Assembly: GCF_001443045.1 (NCBI RefSeq)
Contig: NZ_LKPJ01000011.1
Span: forward strand, 62,001 to 126,000
DNA: 64,000 nucleotides
Reading direction: 5' to 3'
Source of the DNA: Burkholderia ambifaria
GTDB lineage: Bacteria; Pseudomonadota; Gammaproteobacteria; Burkholderiales; Burkholderiaceae
The notes under the pieces are model-generated. The model saw only the letters and a list, made by a program, of their open reading frames with translations. It ran no database searches and was not told the DNA's origin. Positions 30,734-41,093 of this stretch are shown one piece after another (the stretch's first letter is position 1; every line of letters starts with the position of its first letter). The position numbers and the translations under genes were made by a program.

Positions 30734-31884
30734 GCAAGCGCCGTGTAGTAGTGGGCATGTCGGGCGGCGTCGATTCGTCGGTGACCGCATGGCTGCTGAA
30801 GGAACAGGGGTACGACGTGGTCGGCCTGTTCATGAAGAACTGGGAAGACGACGACGACGGCGAATATTGCTCGACGCGCCAGGACTGGATCGACGTCGTG
30901 TCGGTCGCCGACCTGATCGGCATCGACGTGGAAGCCGTGAACTTCGCGGCCGAATACAAGGACCGCGTGTTCGCCGAATTCCTGCGCGAATACTCGGCCG
31001 GCCGCACGCCGAACCCGGACGTGCTGTGCAACGCCGAGATCAAGTTCAAGGCGTTCCTCGATCACGCGATGTCGCTCGACGCGGAAATGATCGCGACCGG
31101 CCACTACGCGCGCGTGCGCGAGCGCGACGGTCGCTTCGAACTGCTGAAGGCATTCGATCATACGAAAGACCAGTCGTACTTCCTGCACCGGCTGAACCAG
31201 GCGCAGCTGTCGAAGACGATGTTCCCGCTCGGCGAGATCCCGAAGACGAAGGTGCGCGAGATCGCCGCGCAGATTGGCCTTCCGAACGCGAAGAAGAAAG
31301 ACTCGACCGGCATCTGCTTCATCGGCGAACGGCCGTTCCGCGACTTCCTGAACCGCTATCTTCCGACGAAACCCGGCCCGATGAAGACGCCGGACGGCAA
31401 GGTGGTCGGCGAACATATCGGCCTCGCGTTCTACACGTTCGGCCAGCGCAAGGGCATCGGCCTCGGCGGCAGCAAGGACGGCAGCGGCGAGCCGTGGTTC
31501 GTCGCCGCGAAGGACATCGCGTCGAACACGCTGTACGTCGTGCAGGGCCACGACCATCCGTGGCTGCTGTCGCGCGAGCTCGTCGCCGGCAACGTGAGCT
31601 GGGTCGCGGGCGAGCCGCCGGCCGACGGCTTCTCGTGCGGCGCGAAGACACGCTACCGGCAGGCGGATGCGGCATGCTCGTTCGGTCGGGCCGACGAAGG
31701 ACACTTCTCGCTCGCGTTCGACGACGCGCAATGGGCGGTCACGCCCGGCCAGTCGGCCGTGCTGTACGACGGCGAAATCTGCCTGGGCGGCGGCATCATC
31801 GAATTCGCGGCCACCGGCCAGCCCGGCCAGACGGCGCCGGCCGCGGCGGCAACCCACCCGGGCACGCTCGCCGAAGCACGCTGA
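30730..31884 (+). CDS. mnmA: tRNA 2-thiouridylase MnmA
   Basis: MnmA adds sulfur at U34 of tRNA-Lys, -Glu and -Gln, taking persulfide from the Tus relay. The 384-aa protein has the PP-loop [10 protein letters not shown] and the two catalytic cysteines, Cys100 (NPDVLCN) and Cys196 (STGICFIG). It has a C-terminal beta-barrel domain and a 20-residue Ala/Pro/Thr tail. Its ATG overlaps the stop of the nudix gene, so the two are likely coupled. Confidence 0.96.
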   Translation: MSKRRVVVGMSGGVDSSVTAWLLKEQGYDVVGLFMKNWEDDDDGEYCSTRQDWIDVVSVADLIGIDVEAVNFAAEYKDRVFAEFLREYSAGRTPNPDVLCNAEIKFKAFLDHAMSLDAEMIATGHYARVRERDGRFELLKAFDHTKDQSYFLHRLNQAQLSKTMFPLGEIPKTKVREIAAQIGLPNAKKKDSTGICFIGERPFRDFLNRYLPTKPGPMKTPDGKVVGEHIGLAFYTFGQRKGIGLGGSKDGSGEPWFVAAKDIASNTLYVVQGHDHPWLLSRELVAGNVSWVAGEPPADGFSCGAKTRYRQADAACSFGRADEGHFSLAFDDAQWAVTPGQSAVLYDGEICLGGGIIEFAATGQPGQTAPAAAATHPGTLAEAR

Positions 31885-32003
31885 CATCCATTCGGTTTAG
31901 ACTTGCGGCACGCCGCGCCCGGTGGAACACGATTCCGCCGCGGCCGGTGCGCCGCCTTCGCAGCGTACGCATGGCGGCATTTCAAGATGCTTACGGAGCC
32001 CCC

Positions 32004-33623
32004 ATGCTTTCACGACGCTACCTCGCGATGTGGTGTGCCGTCCTGCTGCTCGTCGCGGCGGCCGCACTCGCGTCGATCCACGTGCTTTCCTGGCTGTGGA
32101 TCATCCTCCCCGTCGCCCTCGTCGCACTCGGCCTGTACGACCTGAACCAGGACCGCCACGCGATCCTGCGCAATTACCCGCTCTGGGGCCATTTCCGCTT
32201 CCTGTTCGAGTTCATCCGCCCCGAGATCCGCCAGTATTTCGTCGAGGACGACACCGACGAGAAGCCGTTTTCGCGCGCGCAGCGCAGCCTCGTCTACCAG
32301 CGCGCGAAAAACGTCGCCGACAACCGCCCGTACGGCACCGAACTGAACGTGAAGGCCGTCGCGCACGAATGGATCAGCCACTCGCTCGCGCCGACGAAGT
32401 TGCCGAACCACGACTTCCGCATCCGGGTCGGCGCGAACCGCGCGCAGCCGTACGACATCTCGATCTTCAACATCTCGGCGATGAGCTTCGGCTCGCTGTC
32501 CGCGAACGCGATCCGCTCGCTGAACCTCGGCGCGAAGAAAGGCGGATTCGCGCACGACACGGGCGAAGGCTCGCTGTCGAAATACCACCGCGAGAACGGC
32601 GGCGACATCATCTGGGAAATCGCGTCCGGCTACTTCGGCTGCCGCAACGACGACGGCACGTTCAACCCCGACAAGTTCGCGAAGCAGGCCGCCGATCCGC
32701 AGGTCAAGATGATCGAGATCAAGCTGTCGCAAGGCGCGAAGCCCGGCCACGGCGGCGTGCTGCCGGCCGCGAAGATCACGCCCGAGATCGCCGAGACGCG
32801 CGGCGTGCCGATGGGCAAGGACTGCATCTCGCCCGCGACCCACTCGGAATTCTCGACGCCGCGCGGGCTGCTCGAATTCGTCGAGCGGCTGCGCACGCTG
32901 TCGGGCGGCAAGCCGACCGGCTTCAAGCTGTGCATCGGCCATCCGTGGGAATTCTTCGGGATCGCGAAGGCGATGACCGAGACGGGCATCGTGCCCGACT
33001 TCATCGTCGTCGACGGTGCGGAAGGCGGCACCGGCGCGGCGCCGCTCGAATTCACCGACCATGTCGGCGTGCCGCTGCAGGAAGGGCTGCTGCTGGTGCA
33101 CAACACGCTCGTCGGGATCGGCGTGCGCGAGCGCGTGAAGATCGGCGCGAGCGGCAAGATCATCACCGCGTTCGACATCGCGCGCACGCTCGCGATCGGC
33201 GCCGACTGGGTGAACTCGGCGCGCGGCTTCATGTTCGCGGTCGGCTGCATCCAGGCGCAGCATTGCCATACCGACCGCTGCCCGACCGGGGTCGCCACGC
33301 AGGATCCGGTGCGCCAGCGCGCGATCGTCGTGCCGGACAAGGCCGAGCGCGTGTACAACTTCCACCGCAACACGCTGCATGCGCTGCAGGAACTCGTGCA
33401 GGCGGCCGGTCTCGGTCATCCGTCCGAGCTGCGCGCGCATCACATCGTGCAGCGCGTCGCGCCGCACGAAGTGCGGCTGATGTCGCAGCTGCTGAAGTAC
33501 CTGAAGCCCGGCGCGCTGCTCGACGGCCGGACCTGCGGCTATACGCTGTACGACAAGTGGTGGCCGATCGCTCGCAGCGATTCGTTCGTGCTCGGCGAGA
33601 CCGTCTACACGTCGATCGAATGA
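32004..33623 (+). CDS. Membrane-anchored FMN-binding glutamate synthase-like protein
   Basis: This 539-aa protein has one or two N-terminal membrane helices (about residues 8-45). It then has an FMN-binding TIM-barrel domain like the synthase domain of glutamate synthase (FNISAMSFGSLS, GAKPGHGGVLPAAKI, VDGAEGGTGAAP, HCHTDRCPTGVATQD). It lacks the glutaminase domain and the beta-helix domain of GltB. Such stand-alone proteins are common in proteobacteria and their reaction is not settled. I chose the ATG just before the first membrane helix. Confidence 0.88.
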   Translation: MLSRRYLAMWCAVLLLVAAAALASIHVLSWLWIILPVALVALGLYDLNQDRHAILRNYPLWGHFRFLFEFIRPEIRQYFVEDDTDEKPFSRAQRSLVYQRAKNVADNRPYGTELNVKAVAHEWISHSLAPTKLPNHDFRIRVGANRAQPYDISIFNISAMSFGSLSANAIRSLNLGAKKGGFAHDTGEGSLSKYHRENGGDIIWEIASGYFGCRNDDGTFNPDKFAKQAADPQVKMIEIKLSQGAKPGHGGVLPAAKITPEIAETRGVPMGKDCISPATHSEFSTPRGLLEFVERLRTLSGGKPTGFKLCIGHPWEFFGIAKAMTETGIVPDFIVVDGAEGGTGAAPLEFTDHVGVPLQEGLLLVHNTLVGIGVRERVKIGASGKIITAFDIARTLAIGADWVNSARGFMFAVGCIQAQHCHTDRCPTGVATQDPVRQRAIVVPDKAERVYNFHRNTLHALQELVQAAGLGHPSELRAHHIVQRVAPHEVRLMSQLLKYLKPGALLDGRTCGYTLYDKWWPIARSDSFVLGETVYTSIE

Positions 33624-33655
33624 CGCGCGATCGCCCGTCACACGGGCGATCCGCC

Positions 33656-33683
33656 AAAAAAAAGCGCCCCGCGGGGCGCTTTT
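33656..33683. terminator. Bidirectional terminator between glutamate synthase-like gene and GST
   Basis: A 9-bp perfect palindromic stem (AGCGCCCCG/CGGGGCGCT) is flanked by eight A on the left and four T on the right. A second hairpin without T-run (GATCGCCCGT...ACGGGCGATC) directly precedes it. Confidence 0.8.
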
Positions 33684-33716
33684 CTCTTGCCTGCTCGATC
33701 CGCAGCCGGTGGCCGG

Positions 33717-34328
33717 TCAGCCCTGCGGCAGCGTGTCGGCGAACGTCTGCCGCTGCGACAGCTTCACGAAATGCTTGTCGAGATTCGGATGGCGGTCGCG
33801 CCAGTTGAGCTCGGGCATCCGGAAGTCGAGGTAGCCGAGCGCGCAGCCGAGTGCGATGTCGGCGAGGGTGTAATGATTACCGACGCACCACGTCTTGCCG
33901 CCGAGGCCCTGCGACATCGCGACGAGACCGTCGTCGATCTTGCGCTGCTGGCGCGCGATCCAGCTCGCGCTGCGCTGCGCTTCGTCACGCAGCGTGTGTT
34001 CGAGACGGATCGCGACAGCCGCGTCGAGCACACCGTCGCCCAGCGCTTCCCAGCAACGCACTTCGACACGTTCGCGCCCCGACGGCGGAATCAGCTTGCC
34101 GACCGGCGACAGCGTATCGACGTATTCGCAGATCACGCGGGAATCGAACACCGCGGCACCATCTTCCATCACGAGACATGGGACCTTGCCGAGCGGATTC
34201 GATGCATGAATGTCCGTCTCCGGCGCCCACACGTTTTCGAGCTCCAGCTTGTAGTCGATCTTCTTTTCAGCAAGCACGATCCGCGCCTTTCGGACGTACG
34301 GGCTGCTGAGCGAACCGATTAATTTCAT
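33717..34328 (-). CDS. Glutathione S-transferase family protein
   Basis: This 203-aa protein has a thioredoxin-fold N-terminal domain (KLIGSLSSPYVRKARIVL, NPLGKVPCLVMEDG, DSRVICEYVD) and an all-helical C-terminal domain (about residues 85-203). The Ser in SSPYVRK is the probable glutathione-activating residue. The NPLGKVP cis-Pro loop and the ES/DS motif that binds the glutamyl group are present. The substrate is unknown. An ATG one codon upstream is an alternative start; AAAGGC lies closer to the right distance for the one chosen. Confidence 0.9.
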   Translation of the reverse strand: MKLIGSLSSPYVRKARIVLAEKKIDYKLELENVWAPETDIHASNPLGKVPCLVMEDGAAVFDSRVICEYVDTLSPVGKLIPPSGRERVEVRCWEALGDGVLDAAVAIRLEHTLRDEAQRSASWIARQQRKIDDGLVAMSQGLGGKTWCVGNHYTLADIALGCALGYLDFRMPELNWRDRHPNLDKHFVKLSQRQTFADTLPQG

Positions 34329-34516
34329 CATCTGCCTTTTTAAGGGAACCGCCGAGAGTATACGTTGTCGCCGATCATAACCGGCCGGCGTGGCCGGGTA
34401 GAAAATCGCCCGTCCGGCCTGTGGATGGTTTGCAACAGCCATCGCCGAGCCCCGTCCGGCGTGGCTTGCGGCCACCCCACTCACGCACCGCGTCCGGCGG
34501 CGCTACAATCGCACGA

Positions 34517-35914
34517 ATGAATGCGCCCCTCGATACCGCCATCGCCGTCGACGTCTACCGCCAGCGCCGCGAACGCGTGCTTGCCGCACTGCGCGCCGCG
34601 GGCGGCGGCGTCGCCATCGTCCCCACCGCGCCGGAAATGCTGCGCAACCGCGACACGGCCTTTCCGTACCGGTATGACAGCTACTTCCATTACCTGACGG
34701 GCTTCACCGAGCCGGACGCCATGCTCGTGCTGAATGCGGCCGGCTCGCACGGCGCGCCGGAATCGATCCTGTTCTGCCGCGCGAAGAATGCCGACCGCGA
34801 GATCTGGGAAGGTTTCCACTACGGGCCCGAGGCCGCGCGCGATGCGTTCGGCTTCGACACGGCCTACGCGGTCGACGTGATCGACACCGAAATGCCGCGG
34901 CTGCTCGCCGATGCGGGCACCGTGCACTACCGGTTCGGCGCATCGGCCGAGTTCGACCGCCAGCTCGCCGGCTGGATCGATGCGGTGCGCGCGCAGGCGC
35001 GTGCGGGTGTCGCCGCGCCGGACGCGCTGCTCGACCTCACGCCGCTGCTCGACGACATGCGGCTCGTGAAGGACGAACACGAACTCGCGATCATGATGCG
35101 TGCCGCGCACATCTCCGCGCTCGCGCATCGCCGCGCGATGCAGGTGTGCCGCCCGGGGATCCGCGAATACGAACTCGAGGCCGAGCTGCTGTACACGTTC
35201 CGCAAGCATGGCGCGCAGGCGCCCGCGTACGGCTCGATCGTCGCGGCCGGCGCGAATGCGTGCGTACTGCACTACCCGGCCGGCAATGCGGCCGCGCAGG
35301 ACGGCGACCTGATCCTGATCGATGCCGCGTGCGAGCTCGACGGCTACGCGTCGGACATCACGCGCACGTTCCCGGCCAACGGGCGCTTCTCGCCCGCGCA
35401 GCGCGCGCTGTACGACATCGTGCTCGCCGCGCAGCAGGCCGCGATCGACGCGACGCGCGCGGGCGTGCCGTTCGAGGCGCCGCACGACGCGGCCGTGCGC
35501 GTGCTCGCGCAGGGGCTGCTCGATACCGGCATCATCGCGAAGACGCGCTTCTCGAGCGTCGACGACGTGATCGCCGAGCGCGCATACGCACGCTTCTACA
35601 TGCACCGCACCGGCCACTGGCTCGGCATGGACGTGCACGATTGCGGCGACTATCGCGAGCGGCTCGCCGCGCGCGACGCCAACGGCGCGCTGCCGTGGCG
35701 CACGCTGAAACCCGGCATGACACTCACCGTCGAGCCGGGCCTGTACGTGCGGGCAGCCGACGACGTGCCGTCCGAATACTGGAACATCGGCATCCGCATC
35801 GAGGACGACGCGATCGTGCGCGAGCACGGCTGCGAGCTGATCACGCGCGACGTGCCGGTGGCGGCCGCCGAGATCGAGGCGCTGATGCGTGCGGGCGCGG
35901 CGCACGGCACCTGA
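34517..35914 (+). CDS. pepP: Xaa-Pro aminopeptidase
   Basis: PepP removes N-terminal residues next to proline using two Mn ions. The 465-aa protein has an N-terminal domain (YDSYFHYLTGFTEPDAMLVL) and a pita-bread catalytic domain. Metal-ligand segments are visible: DAACELDGYASDITRTF (two Asp), HRTGHWLGMDVHD (His), TVEPGLYV and GIRIEDD (two Glu). There is no ribosome site; a TACAAT at 34504-34509 ends seven bases before the ATG, so the mRNA may be leaderless. It is followed by ubiH, as in E. coli (pepP-ubiH). Confidence 0.95.
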   Translation: MNAPLDTAIAVDVYRQRRERVLAALRAAGGGVAIVPTAPEMLRNRDTAFPYRYDSYFHYLTGFTEPDAMLVLNAAGSHGAPESILFCRAKNADREIWEGFHYGPEAARDAFGFDTAYAVDVIDTEMPRLLADAGTVHYRFGASAEFDRQLAGWIDAVRAQARAGVAAPDALLDLTPLLDDMRLVKDEHELAIMMRAAHISALAHRRAMQVCRPGIREYELEAELLYTFRKHGAQAPAYGSIVAAGANACVLHYPAGNAAAQDGDLILIDAACELDGYASDITRTFPANGRFSPAQRALYDIVLAAQQAAIDATRAGVPFEAPHDAAVRVLAQGLLDTGIIAKTRFSSVDDVIAERAYARFYMHRTGHWLGMDVHDCGDYRERLAARDANGALPWRTLKPGMTLTVEPGLYVRAADDVPSEYWNIGIRIEDDAIVREHGCELITRDVPVAAAEIEALMRAGAAHGT

Positions 35915-35983
35915 GCGCGCCGCAGGCTGCTGTCGCGCCTCTGCCGACCCGCCGTTGACCGTTACTTCGTTTCACGAACACTG

Positions 35984-37171
35984 ATGACGACCGCTTCCTC
36001 CCCGGCCATGCCGGACTACGACCTCGCCATCGTCGGCGCGGGCCCCGTCGGGCTCGCGCTCGCCGGCTGGCTCGCGCGGCGCAGCGCGACGCAGCACGCG
36101 TCGATCGCGCTGATCGACGCACGCGAGCCGGCCGCGAGCGCGAACGATCCGCGCGCGATCGCCGTATCGCACGGCAGCCGCGTGCTGCTCGACACGCTCG
36201 CGTGGCCCGGCGACGCGACGCCGATCGAACACATCCACGTGTCGCAGCGCGGCCATTTCGGCCGCACGCTGATCGACCGCGACGAGCACGATCTCGCCGC
36301 GCTCGGCTACGTGGTGCGCTACGGCTCGATCGTGCAGGCGCTCGCGCAGGTGGTGCGCGGCACGCGCGTCGACTGGCTCACGTCGACCACCGCGCGCGCG
36401 CCGCAACAAGACGCCGACGGCGTCACGCTGATGCTCGACGGCCCGCAAGGCGAGCGCACGCTGCGCGCTCGCATCGTCATCAATGCCGAGGGCGGGCTGT
36501 TCCACGAGCAGCAGGCCGATGCCGGCAAGCATCGCCGCGACTACGGTCAGACCGCGATCGTCGGCACGGTCACCGTCTCGGCGCCGCGCCCGAACGTCGC
36601 GTGGGAACGCTTCACGCACGAAGGCCCGCTCGCGCTGCTGCCGCTCGGCGGCCCGCGCCAGGCCGAGTATTCGCTCGTCTGGTGCTGCGCGCCCGACGAG
36701 GCGGCCCGCCGCGCCGCCCTCCCCGACGACGCGTTCCTGCGCGAGCTCGGCGCGGCCTTCGGCGAGCGGATGGGTCAGTTCGTCGCGATCGCGGGGCGCG
36801 CATCGTTCCCGCTCGGGCTGAACGCGGCGCAGACGCTCGTCAACGGGCGCATCGCGATCGTCGGCAACGCCGCGCAAACACTGCATCCGGTCGCCGGCCA
36901 GGGGCTCAACCTCGGGCTGCGCGATGCGCATACGCTCGTCGACACGCTGTCCACGCAGGGCTTCGAAGCGACGGCGCTCGCCACCTTCAACGCGCGGCGC
37001 GCGCTCGACCGGCGCTTCACGATCGGCGCGACCGACACGCTCGCGCGCCTGTTCACGGTCGACGCCGGCCCGCTTCCGCTGCTGCGCGGCGCAGCGCTCA
37101 CCGTGCTCGAATTCGTGCCGCCGCTCAAGAAGGCGATCGCGCGCCAGATGATGTTCGGCCAGCGCAACTGA
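35984..37171 (+). CDS. ubiH: Ubiquinone biosynthesis FAD monooxygenase (UbiH family)
   Basis: This is a flavin hydroxylase acting on the ubiquinone ring. The 395-aa protein has the FAD dinucleotide-binding motif IVGAGPVGLALAGW at its start and the family's second FAD motif GNAAQTLHPVAGQGLNLGLRDA. The UbiH/UbiF/UbiI/VisC group shares these motifs, so the exact position hydroxylated cannot be read. Placement behind pepP favours UbiH. It lies 69 bases after pepP on the same strand. Confidence 0.88.
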   Translation: MTTASSPAMPDYDLAIVGAGPVGLALAGWLARRSATQHASIALIDAREPAASANDPRAIAVSHGSRVLLDTLAWPGDATPIEHIHVSQRGHFGRTLIDRDEHDLAALGYVVRYGSIVQALAQVVRGTRVDWLTSTTARAPQQDADGVTLMLDGPQGERTLRARIVINAEGGLFHEQQADAGKHRRDYGQTAIVGTVTVSAPRPNVAWERFTHEGPLALLPLGGPRQAEYSLVWCCAPDEAARRAALPDDAFLRELGAAFGERMGQFVAIAGRASFPLGLNAAQTLVNGRIAIVGNAAQTLHPVAGQGLNLGLRDAHTLVDTLSTQGFEATALATFNARRALDRRFTIGATDTLARLFTVDAGPLPLLRGAALTVLEFVPPLKKAIARQMMFGQRN

Positions 37172-37315
37172 CGCGCGACGCACACCGCGCATTGCGCGCA
37201 GCCGGACCACGCAAACCGGGTCAAATCGGCGGGGCATGGGAATACGGTAAAATGCGCGTTTTCCCTCCGCCTTTTTTGCCCGCGACGCCCGGCGCTCGCG
37301 GGCGGTGCCATTGCG

Positions 37316-38383
37316 ATGCCCGTTATCGGCTCTCACGTTTTGCGTAACAACCTGTTCGTTGCCCCGATGGCCGGGGTGACGGATCGTCCGTTCCGCCAGC
37401 TGTGCAAGCAGTTGGGGGCCGGATACGCCGTGTCCGAGATGGTCGCGTCCAATGCGCAGCTGTGGAAAAGCGCGAAGACGATGCGGCGGGCGAACCACGA
37501 AGGCGAAGTCGAGCCGATCGCCGTGCAGATCGCCGGCGCCGATCCGGCGATGATGGCCGAAGCGGCCCGCTACAACGTCGACAACGGCGCGCAGATCATC
37601 GACATCAACATGGGTTGCCCGGCGAAGAAGGTCTGCAACGTCGCGGCCGGTTCCGCGCTGCTGCAGAACGAGCCGCTCGTGCAGCGGATCGTCGAGGCAG
37701 TCGTCGCGGCGGTCGGCACGGGGCCGGATGCGGTGCCCGTCACGCTGAAGATCCGCACCGGCTGGGATCGCGAGCACAAGAATGCGATCACGGTCGCGCG
37801 CCTCGCCGAAGCCGCCGGCATCTCGATGCTGACCGTGCACGGCCGCACCCGCGCCGACCTGTACCGCGGCGACGCGGAATACGACACCATCGCGGCCGTG
37901 AAGGCGGCCGTGCGCATCCCGGTCGTCGCGAATGGCGACATCACGTCGCCGGCGAAAGCGAAGGCCGTGCTCGACGCAACCGGCGCCGATGCACTGATGA
38001 TCGGTCGCGCCGCGCAAGGCCGGCCGTGGCTGTTCCGTGAAATCGATCATTTCCTGCAAACCGGTGAGCTGCTGCCCCCGCCGCGGATCGACGAGATCCA
38101 GCACGTGATGAACGAGCACCTGGAAGACCACTACGCGTTCTACGGTGAATTCACGGGCGTCCGTACTGCGCGCAAGCACATCGGCTGGTACACTCGCGGC
38201 CTTTCCGGTGCCAACGGGTTCCGGCACAAGATGAACACGCTCGATTCCACCCGCGAGCAGCTCGCCGCCGTCAATGCATTCTTCGAGGCGCAAAAGGCGC
38301 TGTCGGACCACCTCGTCTACGTCGATGACGAAGAGGAAAACGGCCAGGGCGAGTCGGACGACCATAACCAGTTAGCAGCATGA
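37316..38383 (+). CDS. dusB: tRNA-dihydrouridine synthase B
   Basis: DusB is an FMN enzyme that reduces a tRNA D-loop uridine. The 355-aa protein has the TIM-barrel opening APMAGVTDRPFRQL and NMGCPAKKV with Cys101, the family's catalytic acid. The FMN phosphate site NGDITSPAKA and GRAAQGRPW are also present. A further Cys107 sits where other DusB proteins usually have Asn. A -10-like TAAAAT lies at 37248-37253. The gene overlaps the fis-like gene by 4 bases (ATGA), the same dusB-fis order as in enterobacteria. Confidence 0.95.
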   Translation: MPVIGSHVLRNNLFVAPMAGVTDRPFRQLCKQLGAGYAVSEMVASNAQLWKSAKTMRRANHEGEVEPIAVQIAGADPAMMAEAARYNVDNGAQIIDINMGCPAKKVCNVAAGSALLQNEPLVQRIVEAVVAAVGTGPDAVPVTLKIRTGWDREHKNAITVARLAEAAGISMLTVHGRTRADLYRGDAEYDTIAAVKAAVRIPVVANGDITSPAKAKAVLDATGADALMIGRAAQGRPWLFREIDHFLQTGELLPPPRIDEIQHVMNEHLEDHYAFYGEFTGVRTARKHIGWYTRGLSGANGFRHKMNTLDSTREQLAAVNAFFEAQKALSDHLVYVDDEEENGQGESDDHNQLAA

Positions 38384-38613
38384 GCAAGCACAACATCGAA
38401 CAATGTGTCCGCGAGAGCCTGGACGTGTATTTCCGGGATCTAGACGGCTCCAATCCGCACGACGTCTATGAAATGGTGATGTCCTGCGTCGAAAAGCCGA
38501 TGCTCGAGGTCGTGCTCGTACAGGCCGGCGGCAACCAGTCGCTCGCCGCGGAGTACCTCGGCATCAATCGCAATACGCTGCGCAAAAAGCTGCAGCAGCA
38601 CGGCCTGCTGTAG
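38380..38613 (+). CDS. fis: Fis-family DNA-binding protein
   Basis: This 77-aa protein consists of the Fis helix bundle with a C-terminal helix-turn-helix ([24 protein letters not shown], about residues 50-73). It is shorter than E. coli Fis (98 aa): the N-terminal beta-hairpin arm that activates Hin and Gin invertases is largely missing. Nucleoid binding and growth-phase regulation are known for the family. Translational coupling to dusB is suggested by the 4-base overlap. Confidence 0.93.
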   Translation: MSKHNIEQCVRESLDVYFRDLDGSNPHDVYEMVMSCVEKPMLEVVLVQAGGNQSLAAEYLGINRNTLRKKLQQHGLL

Positions 38614-38657
38614 GCGGCCGTCCCGTCCCCGTTTCCCTGGCTATTGGTGGTTCCATC

Positions 38658-40223
38658 ATGATCAAGCAAGCGCTCATTTCCGTTTCCGACAAGACCGGTA
38701 TCGTCGACTTCGCAAAGTCGCTGTCCGACCTCGGCGTCAAGCTGCTGTCGACCGGCGGCACCGCAAAACTCCTCGCCGATGCAGGCCTGCCCGTTACCGA
38801 AGTGGCCGACTACACGGGCTTTCCGGAAATGCTCGATGGGCGCGTGAAGACGCTCCACCCGAAGGTGCACGGCGGCATCCTCGCCCGCCGCGACCTGCCC
38901 GAGCACATGCAGGCGCTGGAGCAGCACGGCATCCCGACGATCGACCTGCTGGTCGTGAACCTGTACCCGTTCGTCGCGACGATCGCGAAGGACGACTGCA
39001 CGCTCGCCGACGCGATCGAGAACATCGACATCGGCGGCCCGACGATGCTGCGCTCGGCCGCGAAGAACCACCGCGACGTGACGGTCGTCGTCGATCCGGC
39101 CGACTACGCGGTCGTGCTCGACGAAATGAAGGCGAACGGCAACGCGATCGGCTACGCGACCAACTTCCGCCTCGCGACGAAGGTGTTCGCGCACACCGCG
39201 CAGTACGACGGCGCGATCACGAACTACCTGACGAGCCTGACCGACGAGCTGCAGCACGCCTCGCGCAGCGCGTACCCGGCCACGCTGAACATGGCGTTCG
39301 ACAAGGTGCAGGACCTGCGCTACGGCGAGAACCCGCACCAGAGCGCCGCGTTCTACCGCGACCTCGCGGCGCCGGCCGGCGCACTGGCGAACTACCGCCA
39401 GCTGCAGGGCAAGGAACTGTCGTACAACAACATCGCGGATTCGGACGCGGCGTGGGAATGCGTGAAGACGTTCGACGCGCCGGCCTGCGTGATCATCAAG
39501 CACGCGAACCCGTGCGGCGTCGCGGTCGGCAACGACTCGGCCGACGCGTACGCGAAGGCATTCCAGACCGACCCGACGTCGGCGTTCGGCGGCATCATCG
39601 CGTTCAACCGCGAAGTCGACGAGACGGCCGCGCAGGCGGTGGCGAAGCAGTTCGTCGAAGTGCTGATCGCGCCGTCGTTCACGGACGCCGCGAAGCAGGT
39701 GTTTGCCGCGAAGCAGAACGTGCGCCTGCTCGAGATCGCGCTGGGCGAAGGCCATAACGCATTCGACCTGAAGCGCGTGGGCGGCGGCCTGCTCGTGCAA
39801 TCGCTCGATTCGAAGAACGTGCAGCCGAGCGAGCTGCGCGTCGTCACGAAGCGCCAGCCGACCGCGAAGGAAATGGACGACCTGCTGTTCGCATGGCGCG
39901 TCGCGAAGTACGTGAAGTCGAACGCGATCGTGTTCTGCGGCAACGGCATGACGCTCGGCGTCGGCGCAGGCCAGATGAGCCGCGTCGATTCCGCACGCAT
40001 CGCGAGCATCAAGGCGCAGAACGCAGGCCTCACGCTGGCCGGCTCGGCCGTCGCGTCGGATGCGTTCTTCCCGTTCCGCGACGGTCTCGACGTCGTCGTG
40101 GCGGCAGGCGCGACCTGCGTGATCCAGCCGGGCGGCTCGATGCGCGACGACGAGGTGATCGCGGCAGCCGACGAGCACGGCATCGCGATGATCCTGACGG
40201 GCGTGCGTCACTTCCGTCACTGA
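38658..40223 (+). CDS. purH: Bifunctional AICAR formyltransferase/IMP cyclohydrolase
   Basis: PurH catalyses the last two steps of de novo IMP synthesis. The 521-aa protein has the N-terminal methylglyoxal-synthase-like cyclohydrolase domain ([44 protein letters not shown]). The C-terminal formyltransferase domain contains [13 protein letters not shown] with the catalytic Lys-His. Full length compared with E. coli (529). It follows fis at 44 bases without its own clear promoter and ends in a strong terminator. Confidence 0.97.
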   Translation: MIKQALISVSDKTGIVDFAKSLSDLGVKLLSTGGTAKLLADAGLPVTEVADYTGFPEMLDGRVKTLHPKVHGGILARRDLPEHMQALEQHGIPTIDLLVVNLYPFVATIAKDDCTLADAIENIDIGGPTMLRSAAKNHRDVTVVVDPADYAVVLDEMKANGNAIGYATNFRLATKVFAHTAQYDGAITNYLTSLTDELQHASRSAYPATLNMAFDKVQDLRYGENPHQSAAFYRDLAAPAGALANYRQLQGKELSYNNIADSDAAWECVKTFDAPACVIIKHANPCGVAVGNDSADAYAKAFQTDPTSAFGGIIAFNREVDETAAQAVAKQFVEVLIAPSFTDAAKQVFAAKQNVRLLEIALGEGHNAFDLKRVGGGLLVQSLDSKNVQPSELRVVTKRQPTAKEMDDLLFAWRVAKYVKSNAIVFCGNGMTLGVGAGQMSRVDSARIASIKAQNAGLTLAGSAVASDAFFPFRDGLDVVVAAGATCVIQPGGSMRDDEVIAAADEHGIAMILTGVRHFRH

Positions 40224-40253
40224 TCGCACGCGGCCCGCGCGGCCGCCGCACGC

Positions 40254-40286
40254 AAACCCGGCGGCATCGCACCCGCCGGGTTTTTT
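40254..40286 (+). terminator. purH terminator
   Basis: A 10-bp stem (AACCCGGCGG/CCGCCGGGTT) with an 8-nt loop is followed by six T on the plus strand. Confidence 0.9.
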
Positions 40287-40374
40287 ATTGCGCGGCGCCG
40301 GCGCACGCGACCGTGCGGCCGGTGCCGCGCACCATTCGTTGTAGTATCGCTGCATCAGGTTTTTCTCCTCACTC

Positions 40375-40917
40375 ATGCGAATTCTCGGCATCGACCCCGG
40401 CCTGCGCGTCACCGGCTTCGGCGTCATCGACGTCAGCGGACACCGGCTCGCCTATGTCGCAAGCGGCGTGATCCGCACGCCGACGGCCGACCTGGCCACC
40501 CGGCTCGGCACGATCTTCCAGGGCGTATCGACGCTCGTGCGCGAACATGCGCCCGACCAGGCTGCGATCGAACAGGTGTTCGTCAACGTGAACCCTCAGT
40601 CGACACTGCTGCTCGGCCAGGCGCGCGGCGCCGCGATCTGCGGGCTCGTCGCGGGCGGCCTGCCCGTCGCCGAATACACCGCGCTGCAACTGAAGCAGGC
40701 CGTCGTCGGGTACGGCCGCGCAACCAAGTCGCAGATGCAGGAGATGGTCACGCGACTGCTCAATCTCACCGGCCAGCCCGGCAGCGACGCGGCCGACGCG
40801 CTCGGGATGGCGATCTGCCATGCGCACAGCGGCAATACGCTCGGCACGATCGGCGGCCTTGCGCCGGCGCTCGCGAAAAAGGGGCTGCGCGTGCGGCGCG
40901 GACGGCTCGTCGGCTGA
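40375..40917 (+). CDS. ruvC: Holliday junction resolvase RuvC
   Basis: RuvC cleaves Holliday junctions symmetrically, working with RuvAB. The 180-aa protein keeps all four catalytic acidic residues at the same numbers as E. coli: Asp7 (GIDPGL), Glu66 (AIEQVF), Asp138 and Asp141 (GSDAADAL). It is followed by ruvA after 176 bases and by ruvB further on; all three lie on the same strand but with sizeable gaps, so each may have its own promoter. Confidence 0.97.
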   Translation: MRILGIDPGLRVTGFGVIDVSGHRLAYVASGVIRTPTADLATRLGTIFQGVSTLVREHAPDQAAIEQVFVNVNPQSTLLLGQARGAAICGLVAGGLPVAEYTALQLKQAVVGYGRATKSQMQEMVTRLLNLTGQPGSDAADALGMAICHAHSGNTLGTIGGLAPALAKKGLRVRRGRLVG

Positions 40918-41093
40918 TACGACCGCACGCAGCCGCCCGGCGCGGCGCGCGCATTGCGCCTGCCGCAGCCCTGTCCGCCTGATCGACCCGCGTCGCGCAC
41001 GCGCGGCGCATCGCCCCGACCTGATGGCCGACCCATCGGCATCGCGCCGCACCTGCGCTACACTCGCGCTTTCTTCCTCGCATCCCGCCATCC